From assembly GCF_030315745.1 (NCBI RefSeq), contig NZ_JASXSH010000009.1, positions 124,001-188,000 on the forward strand: DNA of 64,000 bases. The letters are read 5' to 3'. Numbering within the stretch: the first letter of the stretch is position 1; each line of letters opens with the position of its first letter. The DNA is from Gordonia heveisoli (GTDB lineage: Bacteria; Actinomycetota; Actinomycetes; Mycobacteriales; Mycobacteriaceae). The notes under the pieces were generated by a model, which made no database searches, was not told where the DNA came from, and saw nothing but the letters and a program-made list of their open reading frames with translations. A program made the translations under genes and the position numbers. Below, one piece after another: positions 17,257-26,311 of this stretch.

Positions 17257-18483
17257 TCAGCCGCGCAGCAGCCCCTTGGCGACGTGGGTGACCTGGATCT
17301 CGTTGCTGCCGGCATAGATCATGAGCGACTTGGCATCTCGGGCGAGCTGCTCCACCCGATACTCGGCCATGTAGCCGTTCCCGCCGAAGAGCTGGACTGC
17401 TTCCATCGCGACGTCGGTGGCGGCCTTCGACGAGTACAGCTTCATCGCCGATGCCTCCGACAAGCTCATCGGCTTGCCCGCCTTGGCTCGCTCGATCGCG
17501 CTGAACAGCATGTTCTGCACGTTGATGCGAGCAACCTCCATCTCGGCCAGCTTGAGCTGGATGAGCTGGAACTGCGCGATCTCCTGACCCCACAGCTTGC
17601 GGGTCTTCGCATAGTCGATCGATAGACGCTGGCATTCGTTGATGATGCCGAGGGCCAAGGCCGCGATCCCGATGCGTTCGGCGGTGAAACCGGCCTTGGC
17701 ACCTTCGGATCCACGCGTATCCGATCCGGTGTCCTCGGTCTCGCCGAGCAGCCGGTCGCGGCCGAGGCGGACGTTGTCGAAGAACAGTTCGCCGGTCGGC
17801 GAACTCATCATGCCCATCTTCTTGAAGGCCTTGCCCTGCGTGAGTCCCGACATCCCCTTGTCGAGGACGAAGGAGAGGACCTTGCGGTCGCGCATCGGGG
17901 TGCCGGAGCCGTCGTCGAGCTTGGCGAAGACGACGATCGTATCGGCATGAGGGCCATTCGTGATGAAGGTCTTCTGGCCGTTGAGAACGTAGTCGTCACC
18001 ATCGCGACGGACCGTGGTCTTCATACCGCCCAAGGCATCCGAGCCGGAGTCGGGCTCGGTGATCGCCCACGCGCCGACCTTCTCCATCGTCACCAGCTCG
18101 GGCAGCCAGCGCTTCTTCTGCGCCAGGGTGCCCTTGCCGCGGATCGCCGATGCGGTCAGGCCCATGCTGACACCCATCGAGCCCACCAGCCCGAGGCAGA
18201 CACCGGCGAGCTCGATATTGACGATCATGAACATCGAACCGGACATGCCACCGCCACCCGCGCCGACCGACGGCTTCTTCCCCTCGGCCTCGGCGGCGAG
18301 TTCCTTCTCCAGCGCCTCCTTGGCCATCGCGTCCACCCCAAAGGTCGACAGCAGCTTGCGGGTGATGTCGTAGGGTGGCAGCTGACCGGTTTCCAGCTCA
18401 TCGATATGCGGACGAATCTCCTTGTCGATGAACGCCCGCAACGCGTCGCGCACCATCAGGTCTTCGTCGGACCACTCGAACAT
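17257..18483 (-). CDS. acyl-CoA dehydrogenase, probably KstR-regulated
   Basis: A 408-residue flavoprotein of the acyl-CoA dehydrogenase family. It has WAITEPDSGSDA (FAD contact), FITNGPHAD, the RKLWGQEIAQFQ helix and the C-terminal RDAKSLMIYAGSNEIQ. The usual catalytic Glu of the YEG motif is Ala here (Y390-A391-G). However, AERIGIA carries a Glu (about residue 269) where most members have Gly, the position used as the base in isovaleryl-CoA dehydrogenase; the enzyme is therefore probably active with a relocated base. A Gly-rich insertion (GAGGGGMSGSMF) lies near residue 75. A 14-bp KstR-type site sits 24-37 bases before the ATG, which points to steroid or related lipid catabolism. Confidence 0.85.
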   Translation of the reverse strand: MFEWSDEDLMVRDALRAFIDKEIRPHIDELETGQLPPYDITRKLLSTFGVDAMAKEALEKELAAEAEGKKPSVGAGGGGMSGSMFMIVNIELAGVCLGLVGSMGVSMGLTASAIRGKGTLAQKKRWLPELVTMEKVGAWAITEPDSGSDALGGMKTTVRRDGDDYVLNGQKTFITNGPHADTIVVFAKLDDGSGTPMRDRKVLSFVLDKGMSGLTQGKAFKKMGMMSSPTGELFFDNVRLGRDRLLGETEDTGSDTRGSEGAKAGFTAERIGIAALALGIINECQRLSIDYAKTRKLWGQEIAQFQLIQLKLAEMEVARINVQNMLFSAIERAKAGKPMSLSEASAMKLYSSKAATDVAMEAVQLFGGNGYMAEYRVEQLARDAKSLMIYAGSNEIQVTHVAKGLLRG

Positions 18484-18506
18484 CGCTACCTCACATCCTC
18501 AAGAAC

Positions 18507-18520
18507 TAAAACCTGTTTCA
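18507..18520 (+). promoter_or_regulatory. KstR-type operator upstream of the acyl-CoA dehydrogenase
   Basis: TAAAACCTGTTTCA matches the remembered KstR consensus TnnAACnnGTTnnA at every fixed position on both strands. It is 24 bases upstream of the acyl-CoA dehydrogenase ATG (18483, minus strand), where a TetR-family repressor would block transcription. Related TetR regulators with similar half-sites cannot be excluded. Confidence 0.65.
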
Positions 18521-18578
18521 GTTTTACACTGTGTCAGGTGTCACTTGGGATGTAAAGGAACACATCGAAGCAACTGTT

Positions 18579-19070
18579 TCAGAGGTGATGCAGCGCGGCC
18601 GGACGGACCTCGACGGCGAAGTAGCCGGCCGGGTCGTCGGCCAGGAGCGCCTGCGCGACGGGCATGGCGACAACGGCCAGCGGCACCGCGTGGGCCTGAT
18701 CGCGCCAGGTGTGGATCCGGTGCACGAAGCCCGCGATACTCTCGCCGCCATGGCCTGCCCAGCCGGGGTCGGTGAACCATACGGCCAGTTCACCGGGGTC
18801 GATCTCCTCGGGTGCCCGTCCCGTCCATGCCCCGACGTCGAGGGTGCGCAGCGCGTCGTCCACCGGCACCGAACCGAACAGCAATCTCGCGGACTCGCCG
18901 GTGGCGACCTCCGGCCCGCAGACGATCGAGTCCAGCGACCCGATCGGTCCGGCGAGATCACGATCGCGAAACCGGAGAAGGCTGCGCCGACCACCGTCGT
19001 CCAACGACAGATCACCGCCGAACCGGACCGCCCGGTTGGGCGCGGTCCGGCCGGCGGTGATGATGTGCAC
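18579..19070 (-). CDS. degenerate histidine-phosphatase-like protein in the cbtBA operon
   Basis: A 163-residue protein starting MHIITAGRTAPNRAVRFGGD. This resembles the first strand and loop of histidine phosphatases, but the family's RHG catalytic motif reads TAG, so the phosphohistidine residue is missing. Later segments (a Glu/Arg-rich middle and VVAMPVAQALL near the end) roughly fit the same fold. It begins 14 bases after cbtA on the same strand, so it is read from the cobalamin-riboswitch transcript. A role in cobalt or cobamide handling is inferred only from that context; alpha-ribazole phosphatases belong to this superfamily, but catalysis looks lost. Confidence 0.6.
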   Translation of the reverse strand: MHIITAGRTAPNRAVRFGGDLSLDDGGRRSLLRFRDRDLAGPIGSLDSIVCGPEVATGESARLLFGSVPVDDALRTLDVGAWTGRAPEEIDPGELAVWFTDPGWAGHGGESIAGFVHRIHTWRDQAHAVPLAVVAMPVAQALLADDPAGYFAVEVRPAALHHL

Positions 19071-19084
19071 CGTTGCGACCCGAG

Positions 19085-19909
19085 TCAGGCGGCGGTGACG
19101 GCGGCGCGTGCTCCCGCCTGCGCGTCACGCCGGGCCAGGTAGCCGATCACGAGCGCGAATACCGCGGTCAGGACGGTCCAGGCGATGATCTGCGTCGCGA
19201 TCGCGTACACCCGGAAGTCCCCGATCACGTCGCCCGGGAAGCCGGACAGGGTGATCACGCCATCCGGGCCGACCACCGGTCCGGGTACCTCGTCGAAGCT
19301 CGGTAGCAGTGCGATCGTGATGGCGACCGCGACGACGTACCCGGCTCCCGAGCAGACGCCCGCGACCAGACCGCCGATCCGTGGGCGCAGCCACAGCGCC
19401 GCCACCACGGCCACGATCGCGAAGATCACCGAGGCCAGCGTGATGGTCAGGAAGGCGCCGGAGCGCTCACCGATGGTGTCGTCGTCGCCGACCGCAGGCG
19501 GGTTGGCCGGATACGCGAGGAAAGGCACCGCGAACACCGCGATGAACCCGATCGCACCCAGCGCCGCCGCGACCGCACGCGGGTCGGTTGCGGGGTAGCG
19601 TCGGCCGAGATACGCCCACAGCAGGGTGAACGCCACCGCGAAGAACGCGCCCATACACGCGGTGAACACCAGGGTGCCCACCCCGGCACCCAGGTTCTCC
19701 TGCATGGCTCGGGTGAAGAGCTCGCCGCCCTCCCCGTGTGAATGGCCGCCACCAGCCGCTTCCAGATGTTCCTCGGCCGCCGATCGTGCTTCTTCGTAGT
19801 CGATGGCCTTGGCGACCACCGGCTCGGTGAACACGCGTGCGAACAGGAACGCAAAAACTCCGGCGATCAGACCCGCGAACAGACCTGCGCCGATGAACCG
19901 CTTCTCCAT
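19085..19909 (-). CDS. cbtA: CbtA-family cobalt transporter subunit
   Basis: A 274-residue integral membrane protein with about six to seven helices, opening MEKRFIGAGLFAGLIAGVFA. A hydrophilic loop around residue 55 holds GGGHSHGEGG, a likely metal-binding stretch. It follows cbtB, 28 bases downstream on the same strand, the standard CbtBA arrangement. Family knowledge: CbtAB are predicted cobalt transporters regulated by cobalamin riboswitches, and such a riboswitch is present upstream here. Confidence 0.87.
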   Translation of the reverse strand: MEKRFIGAGLFAGLIAGVFAFLFARVFTEPVVAKAIDYEEARSAAEEHLEAAGGGHSHGEGGELFTRAMQENLGAGVGTLVFTACMGAFFAVAFTLLWAYLGRRYPATDPRAVAAALGAIGFIAVFAVPFLAYPANPPAVGDDDTIGERSGAFLTITLASVIFAIVAVVAALWLRPRIGGLVAGVCSGAGYVVAVAITIALLPSFDEVPGPVVGPDGVITLSGFPGDVIGDFRVYAIATQIIAWTVLTAVFALVIGYLARRDAQAGARAAVTAA

Positions 19910-19937
19910 GTGCTGTTATCTCCCGAATTCGACCGCG

Positions 19938-20174
19938 TCAGTGGCAGGGGAAGCCGAGGAAGTGGCGTGCGTCGTGCACGAACTCGTGCACGTGGGTGTC
20001 CGAGCCGAAGATCGACACAGCGCCCTGGTCGTAGCCGAGGAAGTAGTAGGCCATCGCCGCGAACACCAGCGTCAAGGTCAGCCACAGCGCGGCCGAGGCA
20101 GCCGAGACGTCGGGCACCGCGAGGGCCCGGGGCTTGGCCACCGCCAGGGTTGCGGACTTGGTCGAAGCGGTCAT
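19938..20174 (-). CDS. cbtB: CbtB-family cobalt transporter subunit
   Basis: A 78-residue protein with a single helix (ALWLTLTLVFAAMAYYFLGY) and a C-terminal tail with several His residues (DTHVHEFVHDARHFLGFPCH), the hallmark of CbtB. The start follows GAAAGGACAACTG. It is the first gene after the cobalamin riboswitch. Confidence 0.88.
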   Translation of the reverse strand: MTASTKSATLAVAKPRALAVPDVSAASAALWLTLTLVFAAMAYYFLGYDQGAVSIFGSDTHVHEFVHDARHFLGFPCH

Positions 20175-20219
20175 CAGTTGTCCTTTCGCCGATCTCGCGT
20201 CGGCAGTTCTTGGTCGAGC

Positions 20220-20345
20220 CGGGCAGCCCAGCGCGGCATCCTGACTTCGCGACGATCGTTACCGATCAATGCTCACAGTGGCGCGACCGTTCCGGATTCA
20301 CACCGGATTTCCCACACTGGCGTGTGTCGACTGTATACCGGGTGC
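20220..20345 (-). promoter_or_regulatory. cobalamin riboswitch upstream of cbtB
   Basis: Read on the minus strand, the leader contains GTGTGGGAAATCCGGTGTGA, then CGCGCCACTGTGAGC (the conserved GCCACTG element), and later GAAGTCAGGATGCCG. This order and these sequences are the cobalamin (B12) riboswitch core. About 45 bases separate its 3' end from cbtB. With B12 bound it should lower cbtB/cbtA expression. The 5' end comes within 30 bases of the divergent lhr start, so the two genes have closely packed promoters. Boundaries are approximate. Confidence 0.88.
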
Positions 20346-20373
20346 TGTCATAGGTGTGAGGGATGATGGCAAG

Positions 20374-23300
20374 GTGGCGCGCAACGCATCGGTCCTGCAG
20401 CGATTCACCGCCCCGACGCGGCGGTGGTTCGAGGGCGCGTTCACCGCGCCGACGCCTGCTCAGGAGGGAGCCTGGGCGTCCATTGCCGACGGGCACAACA
20501 CCCTGGTCATCGCACCCACCGGTTCCGGCAAGACGCTGTCGGCCTTCCTGTGGGCACTGGACCGGCTGGCCGCCGAGCCGGACCGCCCCCGCGGCACCCG
20601 GGTGCTCTACATCTCGCCGCTGAAGGCGCTGGCGGTCGACGTCGAACGCAATCTCCGCGCACCCCTGACCGGGATCACCCGCGCCGCGCAAGAACTCGGG
20701 CTGGCCGAGCCGGAGATCACCGTCGGGCTGCGCTCGGGTGACACGCCGGCCGCGCAGCGGCGCACCTTGGCCAAGAAGCCACCAGACATCCTGATCACCA
20801 CACCGGAATCCCTGTTCCTCATCCTCACCTCGTCGGTCCGCGAGACGCTGACCGATGTCGAGGCGGTGATCGTCGACGAGGTCCACGCGGTCGCTGGTAC
20901 CAAACGCGGCACTCACCTCGCACTGTCACTCGAACGCCTCGACGCGCTGCTGGACCGGCCGGCCCAGCGCATCGGGCTGTCCGCGACGGTTCGCCCGCCG
21001 GAGGCCGTCGGGGGGTTCCTCGCCGGGGCGCGCGACTATCGCATCGTCAAACCGCCGGCCGCCAAGACCTTCGATCTGCGTGTCGATGTGCCGGTGCCGG
21101 ATATGGCCAATATCCCGCCGCCCGCCGACGACACCGATGAACTCGATGACGCCTTCTCCCCCACCGCAGGCTCGTTGTGGCCACATGTCGAGGCCTCCAT
21201 CGTCGATGCGATCGAGGCGAACCGGGCGACGATCGTCTTCGCCAACTCGCGACGACTGGCCGAACGACTCACCGCCCGCCTCAACGAGATCCATGCCCAG
21301 CGCACCGGCACCAGCCTCGACGCGACCGCCAATCCGCAGGTACCCGGCGGCGCCCCGGCCCACATCATGGCCAGCGGGACCGCCCACGGCGCCCCGACGA
21401 CCCTCGCACGCGCCCACCACGGCTCGGTCTCAAAGGAGCAGCGCGCCGACATCGAGGACGACCTCAAATCGGGGCGGCTGCGCTGTGTGGTGGCGACGAG
21501 TTCCCTCGAACTCGGGATCGACATGGGCGCCGTCGACCTGGTCATCCAGGTGGAGGCACCACCGTCGGTGGCGAGCGGATTGCAGCGGATCGGGCGGGCA
21601 GGCCACCAGGTCGGCGAGATCTCCCAGGGCGTGCTCTATCCCAAACATCGCACCGATCTCATCCACTGCACCGTCGCGGTCGAACGCATGCTGGGCGGGC
21701 AGATCGAGGAGATCCGCATTCCGCAGAATCCGCTCGACGTCCTGGCCCAGCACACCATCGCCGCCGCGGCCATGGATGATCTCGACGTCGAGGACTGGTA
21801 CGAGGTCGTCCGCCGCGCCGCCGGCTACCGCGACCTCGGCCGCGACGTCTATCACGCGACCCTCGATCTGATCTCCGGCCGATTCCCCTCCGACGAATTC
21901 GCCGAACTGCGCCCCCGCGTGACCTGGGACCGGGACGCCGGGGTGCTCACCGGGCGTCGCGGGGCACAACGCCTCGCCGTCACCTCCGGCGGCACCATTC
22001 CCGACCGTGGCATGTTCGGGGTGTTCATGGTCGGTGAGAAGCCGACGCGCGTCGGCGAACTCGACGAGGAGATGGTCTACGAATCCCGCGTCGGCGACGT
22101 CTTCGCCCTGGGTGCGACGAGTTGGCGGGTCGAGGACATCACCCACGACCGGGTGCTGGTGACCCCCGCGTTCGGACAACCTGGCAGGCTGCCGTTCTGG
22201 ATCGGCGACAACGTCGGCCGCCCGGCCGAACTCGGCGCCGCCATCGGGAGGTTCGTGGGTTCGGTGGCCGACGAGGCGGAACTGACCAACCGCGCCGACG
22301 CCCTCGGCCTCACCGCATACGCACGGGACAACCTCGCCGCGCTGATCGCCGAACAGCGAGAGGCGACCGGACATCTGCCGACCGACCGGACGCTCGTCGT
22401 CGAGCGATTCCGTGACGAACTGGGTGACTGGCGGGTGATCTTGCACTCGCCCTATGGATTACGGGTTCATGCGCCATGGGCCAGCGCGATCTCCGCCCGA
22501 CTGCAGGAAACGCTGGGCTTGGCAGGCGCCACCACCGCCTCCGACGACGGCATCATCGTGCGCCTGCCCGACACCGACGACGAACCGCCGGGTGCCTCGA
22601 TCTTCGTCGTCGATCCCGAGGAGATCGAACAGCTGGTGACCGACGCACTGGCCGATTCGTCGATGTTCGCCTCCCGCTTCCGCGAATGTGCGGCGCGGGC
22701 GCTGCTGCTCCCCCGGCGCGATCCCGGACGGCGGGCGCCGCTGTGGCAGCAACGCCAGCGGTCGGCCCAATTGTTGTCCGTGGCTTCACAGTTCCCCGAC
22801 TTCCCGATTGTTCTCGAAGCGGTTCGGGAATGCCTCCAGGACGTCTACGACCTACCCGCCCTCACCGAGCTGCTGCGCGGTATCGCCGCCCGCCGGATCC
22901 GGATCATCGAAACCGAGACCCCCGCGCCGTCGCCCTTCGCCGCGGCACTGCTCTTCGGGTACGTCGGTGCCTTCCTCTACGCCGACGACGCGCCGCTTGC
23001 CGAACGCCGGGCAGCGGCACTCTCCCTGGACACCAGCCTGCTGGCCCAGTTGCTCGGCCGGGTCGACCTCCGCGAGTTACTCGACCCGGCGGTGATCGCC
23101 GCCGTCGTCGCCCGCCTACAACGTCTCGACCCCGATCGAGCCGCCCGCGACGCGCAGGATGTCGTCGATCTGCTTCGTTGGCTCGGCCCGTTGAGCACCG
23201 AGGACGTCGACGCCCGCTATCGCGGTGACGACGCTGCCGCGGTACTCGCCGATCTGCACCGGGACGGCGCGATCATCTCGGTGATTCATCAGGGACGTCC

Positions 23301-24993
23301 CTTGTGGGCGGCCGTCGAGGACACCGCCCGGCTCCGCGACGCTCTGGGGGTGCCCGCGCCGCTCGGCGTCCCGGCCGCATTCACCGAACCTGTGCCGAAC
23401 CCGGTGACCGATCTCGTGCACCGGTATGCGCGGACCAACGGTCCGTTCACCGTCGCCGAGGCGGCGCACTCGCTCGGCATGGCCGTGGCGGTTGTCCGGG
23501 ACACCCTGGTCCGACTGGCCGCCGACCGAAAGGTCGTCGAGGGCGACTTCCTTCCGGTAGGCGCCGTCGGCACCGAGGGCGGGCGGACACCGTCGACCCA
23601 GTGGTGTCACGCCGATGTCCTCGGCCAGATCCGTCGCGGGTCACTGGCCGCCGGTCGTGCCGACGCGGCCCCCGTCGACGCGGCCACCTTCACCCGGTTC
23701 CTGGCCGGCTGGCACCACCTCGCCGCCGACACGCGGCTCAGCGGAACCGACGGCGTCGCCACGGTGCTCGACCAACTCGCCGGGCATCCGTTACCCGCGT
23801 CGGCCTGGGAATCACTGATCCTGCCCGCGCGAGTCGCCGACTACACTCCGGCGATGCTGGACGAACTGCTGGCATCCGGCGAGATGGTGTGGTCGGGCCA
23901 CGGCCGGATCGGCTCCGCGGACGGTTGGGTCGCCTTCCATCCGGCCGATCTGCTGGCGGTCAGCCTGCCGCCCGCCGACGATATCGACATGGCGGAGCCC
24001 CATCGGCACATCGTGAGCGCGCTGGCACCCGGCGGCGCACTGCGATTCGCGCAATTCACCGGCGACCCGGACTCCACCCTGATGGAACCGGCCCTGTGGG
24101 ATCTGGTGTGGGCCGGGCAGGTCAGCAACGATTCCTTCGGTGCGGTGCGCGCGCTGATGGCCGCGGGGCGCACCGGTTCTCGCAGTTCGCCTGCCGCCCG
24201 TTCGACCCCGGCCCATCGCATCCGCGGTCGCGCTCCCCGGCTCCGACCGCAACGGCTGAGCACCCGCTACCTCGCCGAGCAGGCCGCCACCCGCACGGCC
24301 TCGGCACCGACCACCAGTGGTCGCTGGTACCGACTGGAAGCCGACACGATCGACCCGACAGTCGCCACCCAGGCGATCTGCGAACAACTCCTGGTGCGCT
24401 ACGGGGTGGTGCTGCGCGGCAACGTAGCAGGTGAAGGGATACCCGGCGGGTTCGCCCGAATCTACAAGGCGCTGAGCGTCTTCGAGGACAACGGCCAGGT
24501 CCGGCGCGGCTATTACGTCGACGGGCTCGGCGGGGCACAGTTCGCGCGACCCACCACCGTCGACGAACTTCGCCGGCATGCACTCGACAACCGCAGCCGC
24601 GATAGGGCACCTACCGTCACCGTGCTCGCCGCAACGGACCCGGCCAACCCGTTCGGCGCGTCCCTGGAGTGGCCGACGGGCGGCAACCAGGAGTCCGGCC
24701 ACCGACCCGGACGAAAGCCGGGGGCGGTCGTGGTCGTCGTCGACGGTCACGCGGTGATCTTCGTCGAACGTGGCGGCAAGACCGTCCTGACCTTCACCGC
24801 CGACCCAGCTCTGCTCCGTGACGCCGCAGGCGCGCTGGCCGACACGGTGCGGGCGGGCCGAATCCAGCGCCTCACCATCGATCAGGTCGACGGCACCGGG
24901 GTGCTCGGCACCGATGCCGGAAAGGCATTCGTGGAGGCCGGTTTCGCGACGACTCCCCGTGGGGTCCGGCTGCGGTACGGCCTGCATGCCTGA
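20374..24993 (+). CDS. lhr: Lhr-family ATP-dependent DNA helicase
   Basis: A 1539-residue superfamily 2 helicase, close to the length of full Lhr. Walker A is APTGSGKT, motif II is DEVHAV, motif III is SATVRPPE, motif V is ATSSLELGIDMG, and motif VI is QRIGRAGHQVGE. The long C-terminal part is the Lhr-CTD. The GTG at 20374 gives an N-terminus matching remembered mycobacterial Lhr; an in-frame GTG at 20356 would add six residues. The stop overlaps the nei start by eight bases, the same lhr-nei pairing as in mycobacteria, so a joint role in DNA repair is likely. A basic Ser/Pro/Arg-rich stretch lies at roughly residue 1270-1300. Confidence 0.92.
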   Translation: MARNASVLQRFTAPTRRWFEGAFTAPTPAQEGAWASIADGHNTLVIAPTGSGKTLSAFLWALDRLAAEPDRPRGTRVLYISPLKALAVDVERNLRAPLTGITRAAQELGLAEPEITVGLRSGDTPAAQRRTLAKKPPDILITTPESLFLILTSSVRETLTDVEAVIVDEVHAVAGTKRGTHLALSLERLDALLDRPAQRIGLSATVRPPEAVGGFLAGARDYRIVKPPAAKTFDLRVDVPVPDMANIPPPADDTDELDDAFSPTAGSLWPHVEASIVDAIEANRATIVFANSRRLAERLTARLNEIHAQRTGTSLDATANPQVPGGAPAHIMASGTAHGAPTTLARAHHGSVSKEQRADIEDDLKSGRLRCVVATSSLELGIDMGAVDLVIQVEAPPSVASGLQRIGRAGHQVGEISQGVLYPKHRTDLIHCTVAVERMLGGQIEEIRIPQNPLDVLAQHTIAAAAMDDLDVEDWYEVVRRAAGYRDLGRDVYHATLDLISGRFPSDEFAELRPRVTWDRDAGVLTGRRGAQRLAVTSGGTIPDRGMFGVFMVGEKPTRVGELDEEMVYESRVGDVFALGATSWRVEDITHDRVLVTPAFGQPGRLPFWIGDNVGRPAELGAAIGRFVGSVADEAELTNRADALGLTAYARDNLAALIAEQREATGHLPTDRTLVVERFRDELGDWRVILHSPYGLRVHAPWASAISARLQETLGLAGATTASDDGIIVRLPDTDDEPPGASIFVVDPEEIEQLVTDALADSSMFASRFRECAARALLLPRRDPGRRAPLWQQRQRSAQLLSVASQFPDFPIVLEAVRECLQDVYDLPALTELLRGIAARRIRIIETETPAPSPFAAALLFGYVGAFLYADDAPLAERRAAALSLDTSLLAQLLGRVDLRELLDPAVIAAVVARLQRLDPDRAARDAQDVVDLLRWLGPLSTEDVDARYRGDDAAAVLADLHRDGAIISVIHQGRPLWAAVEDTARLRDALGVPAPLGVPAAFTEPVPNPVTDLVHRYARTNGPFTVAEAAHSLGMAVAVVRDTLVRLAADRKVVEGDFLPVGAVGTEGGRTPSTQWCHADVLGQIRRGSLAAGRADAAPVDAATFTRFLAGWHHLAADTRLSGTDGVATVLDQLAGHPLPASAWESLILPARVADYTPAMLDELLASGEMVWSGHGRIGSADGWVAFHPADLLAVSLPPADDIDMAEPHRHIVSALAPGGALRFAQFTGDPDSTLMEPALWDLVWAGQVSNDSFGAVRALMAAGRTGSRSSPAARSTPAHRIRGRAPRLRPQRLSTRYLAEQAATRTASAPTTSGRWYRLEADTIDPTVATQAICEQLLVRYGVVLRGNVAGEGIPGGFARIYKALSVFEDNGQVRRGYYVDGLGGAQFARPTTVDELRRHALDNRSRDRAPTVTVLAATDPANPFGASLEWPTGGNQESGHRPGRKPGAVVVVVDGHAVIFVERGGKTVLTFTADPALLRDAAGALADTVRAGRIQRLTIDQVDGTGVLGTDAGKAFVEAGFATTPRGVRLRYGLHA

Positions 24994-25780
24994 GGGAGAC
25001 ACGGTGTATCAGGCCGCGTCCCGGCTGCGTAGGGCGCTCGCCGGCGCGACGCTCGACCATTGCGATTTCCGGGTGCCGAAGCTCGCCACGATCGATCTGA
25101 CCGGACGTCGGGTCGGGGCGGTCCGGTCGGTCGGCAAACATCTGTTCATCGACATCGACGCGGCCGACGACGGCGCACCGCCGAGCAGCATCCATTCACA
25201 CCTGAAGATGGAGGGCACCTGGGATGTTCATCGCCTGGGCCAGCGCTGGCGGCGGCCGACATTCCAAGCCCGAATAATTCTGCGCGCCAATGGTTACGAG
25301 GCGGTCGGTGCAAATCTCGGCATCCTCGAACTCACCACCGATCCCGACCACTGCGTCGCCCACCTCGGACCAGATCTTCTGGCCGACGACTGGGATCGCG
25401 CCGAGGCGTTGCACCGGCTGGCCGCCGATCCCGATCGTCCGGTCGGACTGGCGCTGCTCGACCAACGCGTGATGGCCGGGGTGGGCAACGTCTATCGCAG
25501 CGAGATCTGTTTCCTGGCGCGGACGCCACCCACCCGACCCGTCGAACAAACAAACACCGAACAAATTGTCGACCTGGCGCGACGGCTACTGTGGGACAAC
25601 CGAAATCGCCCTGCCCGCTCCACGACCGGTCAGGCCGCCCCGCATGCCCGCACCTGGGTATACGGCCGGGCCGGCCGACTGTGCCGCCGGTGCGCGACCG
25701 TCATCGAACAGGGGCGATTGTCGGACACAGCAACCGACGCCGACCGCGTCGTCTACTACTGCCCACGGTGCCAGCGCTGA
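24986..25780 (+). CDS. nei: Fpg/Nei-family DNA glycosylase (endonuclease VIII)
   Basis: A 264-residue base-excision repair glycosylase/AP lyase. After Met removal the N-terminus is PEGDTVYQAA, with the catalytic Pro and Glu of the family. The helix-two-turn-helix part contains GVGNVYRSE. The C-terminus has a zinc finger, CRRC then CPRC. Start at 24986 overlaps the lhr stop by eight bases, so expression is coupled. PEGDT rather than PELPE favours the Nei branch over Fpg/MutM. Confidence 0.9.
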   Translation: MPEGDTVYQAASRLRRALAGATLDHCDFRVPKLATIDLTGRRVGAVRSVGKHLFIDIDAADDGAPPSSIHSHLKMEGTWDVHRLGQRWRRPTFQARIILRANGYEAVGANLGILELTTDPDHCVAHLGPDLLADDWDRAEALHRLAADPDRPVGLALLDQRVMAGVGNVYRSEICFLARTPPTRPVEQTNTEQIVDLARRLLWDNRNRPARSTTGQAAPHARTWVYGRAGRLCRRCATVIEQGRLSDTATDADRVVYYCPRCQR

Positions 25781-25810
25781 CGGTCGCGGATGATGATCGG
25801 CCGGGCCGCC

Positions 25811-26245
25811 CTACCGCGCCCAGTCGATTCCGTAGCGCGCGGGTTCGTCACCGAAGATGAACTCACGTCCGCTGATCTCGGAGACGTCGATCTGGACGTA
25901 GATGAACTTGTGGGTGGGAATCCATGGACGCAAAGGCAATTCGTCGGCGGCTTCAATCTCGCGATGCGAGGTGAGCACATGCGCAGTGCCTTTGGCGATC
26001 ACACTCCAGCCACCCTCGGCGTCGTGACCGTCGGCCTCGAAAGCCACATGCTCGTTGGCGGCAATCTCATAGAGTTTGGTGCCCTCGGCGCTCCGGAACA
26101 GGATACGCGACGGGTCGGCGTGGAAATTGACCGGAAAGATATCCGGCCGCCCACCGAAACTTGTTGCGATACGCCCGAGTTCGGCACCCGCGAGACGTTG
26201 CCAGGACTCTTCCGAACTCAGCACCTTAACCGGATTGTCGACCAT
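25811..26245 (-). CDS. pyridoxamine 5'-phosphate oxidase-family protein
   Basis: A 144-residue protein of the split-barrel flavin-binding type. ELGRIATSFGGRPDIFPVNF in the first strands and the WSVIAKGTAHVL strand are typical of the actinobacterial PNPOx-like family, many of which bind F420 or flavin. No further catalytic assignment is possible. It ends convergently about 30 bases from nei. Confidence 0.75.
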   Translation of the reverse strand: MVDNPVKVLSSEESWQRLAGAELGRIATSFGGRPDIFPVNFHADPSRILFRSAEGTKLYEIAANEHVAFEADGHDAEGGWSVIAKGTAHVLTSHREIEAADELPLRPWIPTHKFIYVQIDVSEISGREFIFGDEPARYGIDWAR

Positions 26246-26311
26246 GACGTACTCCCTTCCACCTCCCAGTGTCCCCCATCGCCGCTGGTGAGGCCAGTGT
26301 CTTTGGTCCTC

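Noticed and set aside
17257-18483. The acyl-CoA dehydrogenase as an inactive paralogue because of YAG
   Set aside because: A compensating Glu is present at the alternative base position and the frame is intact.
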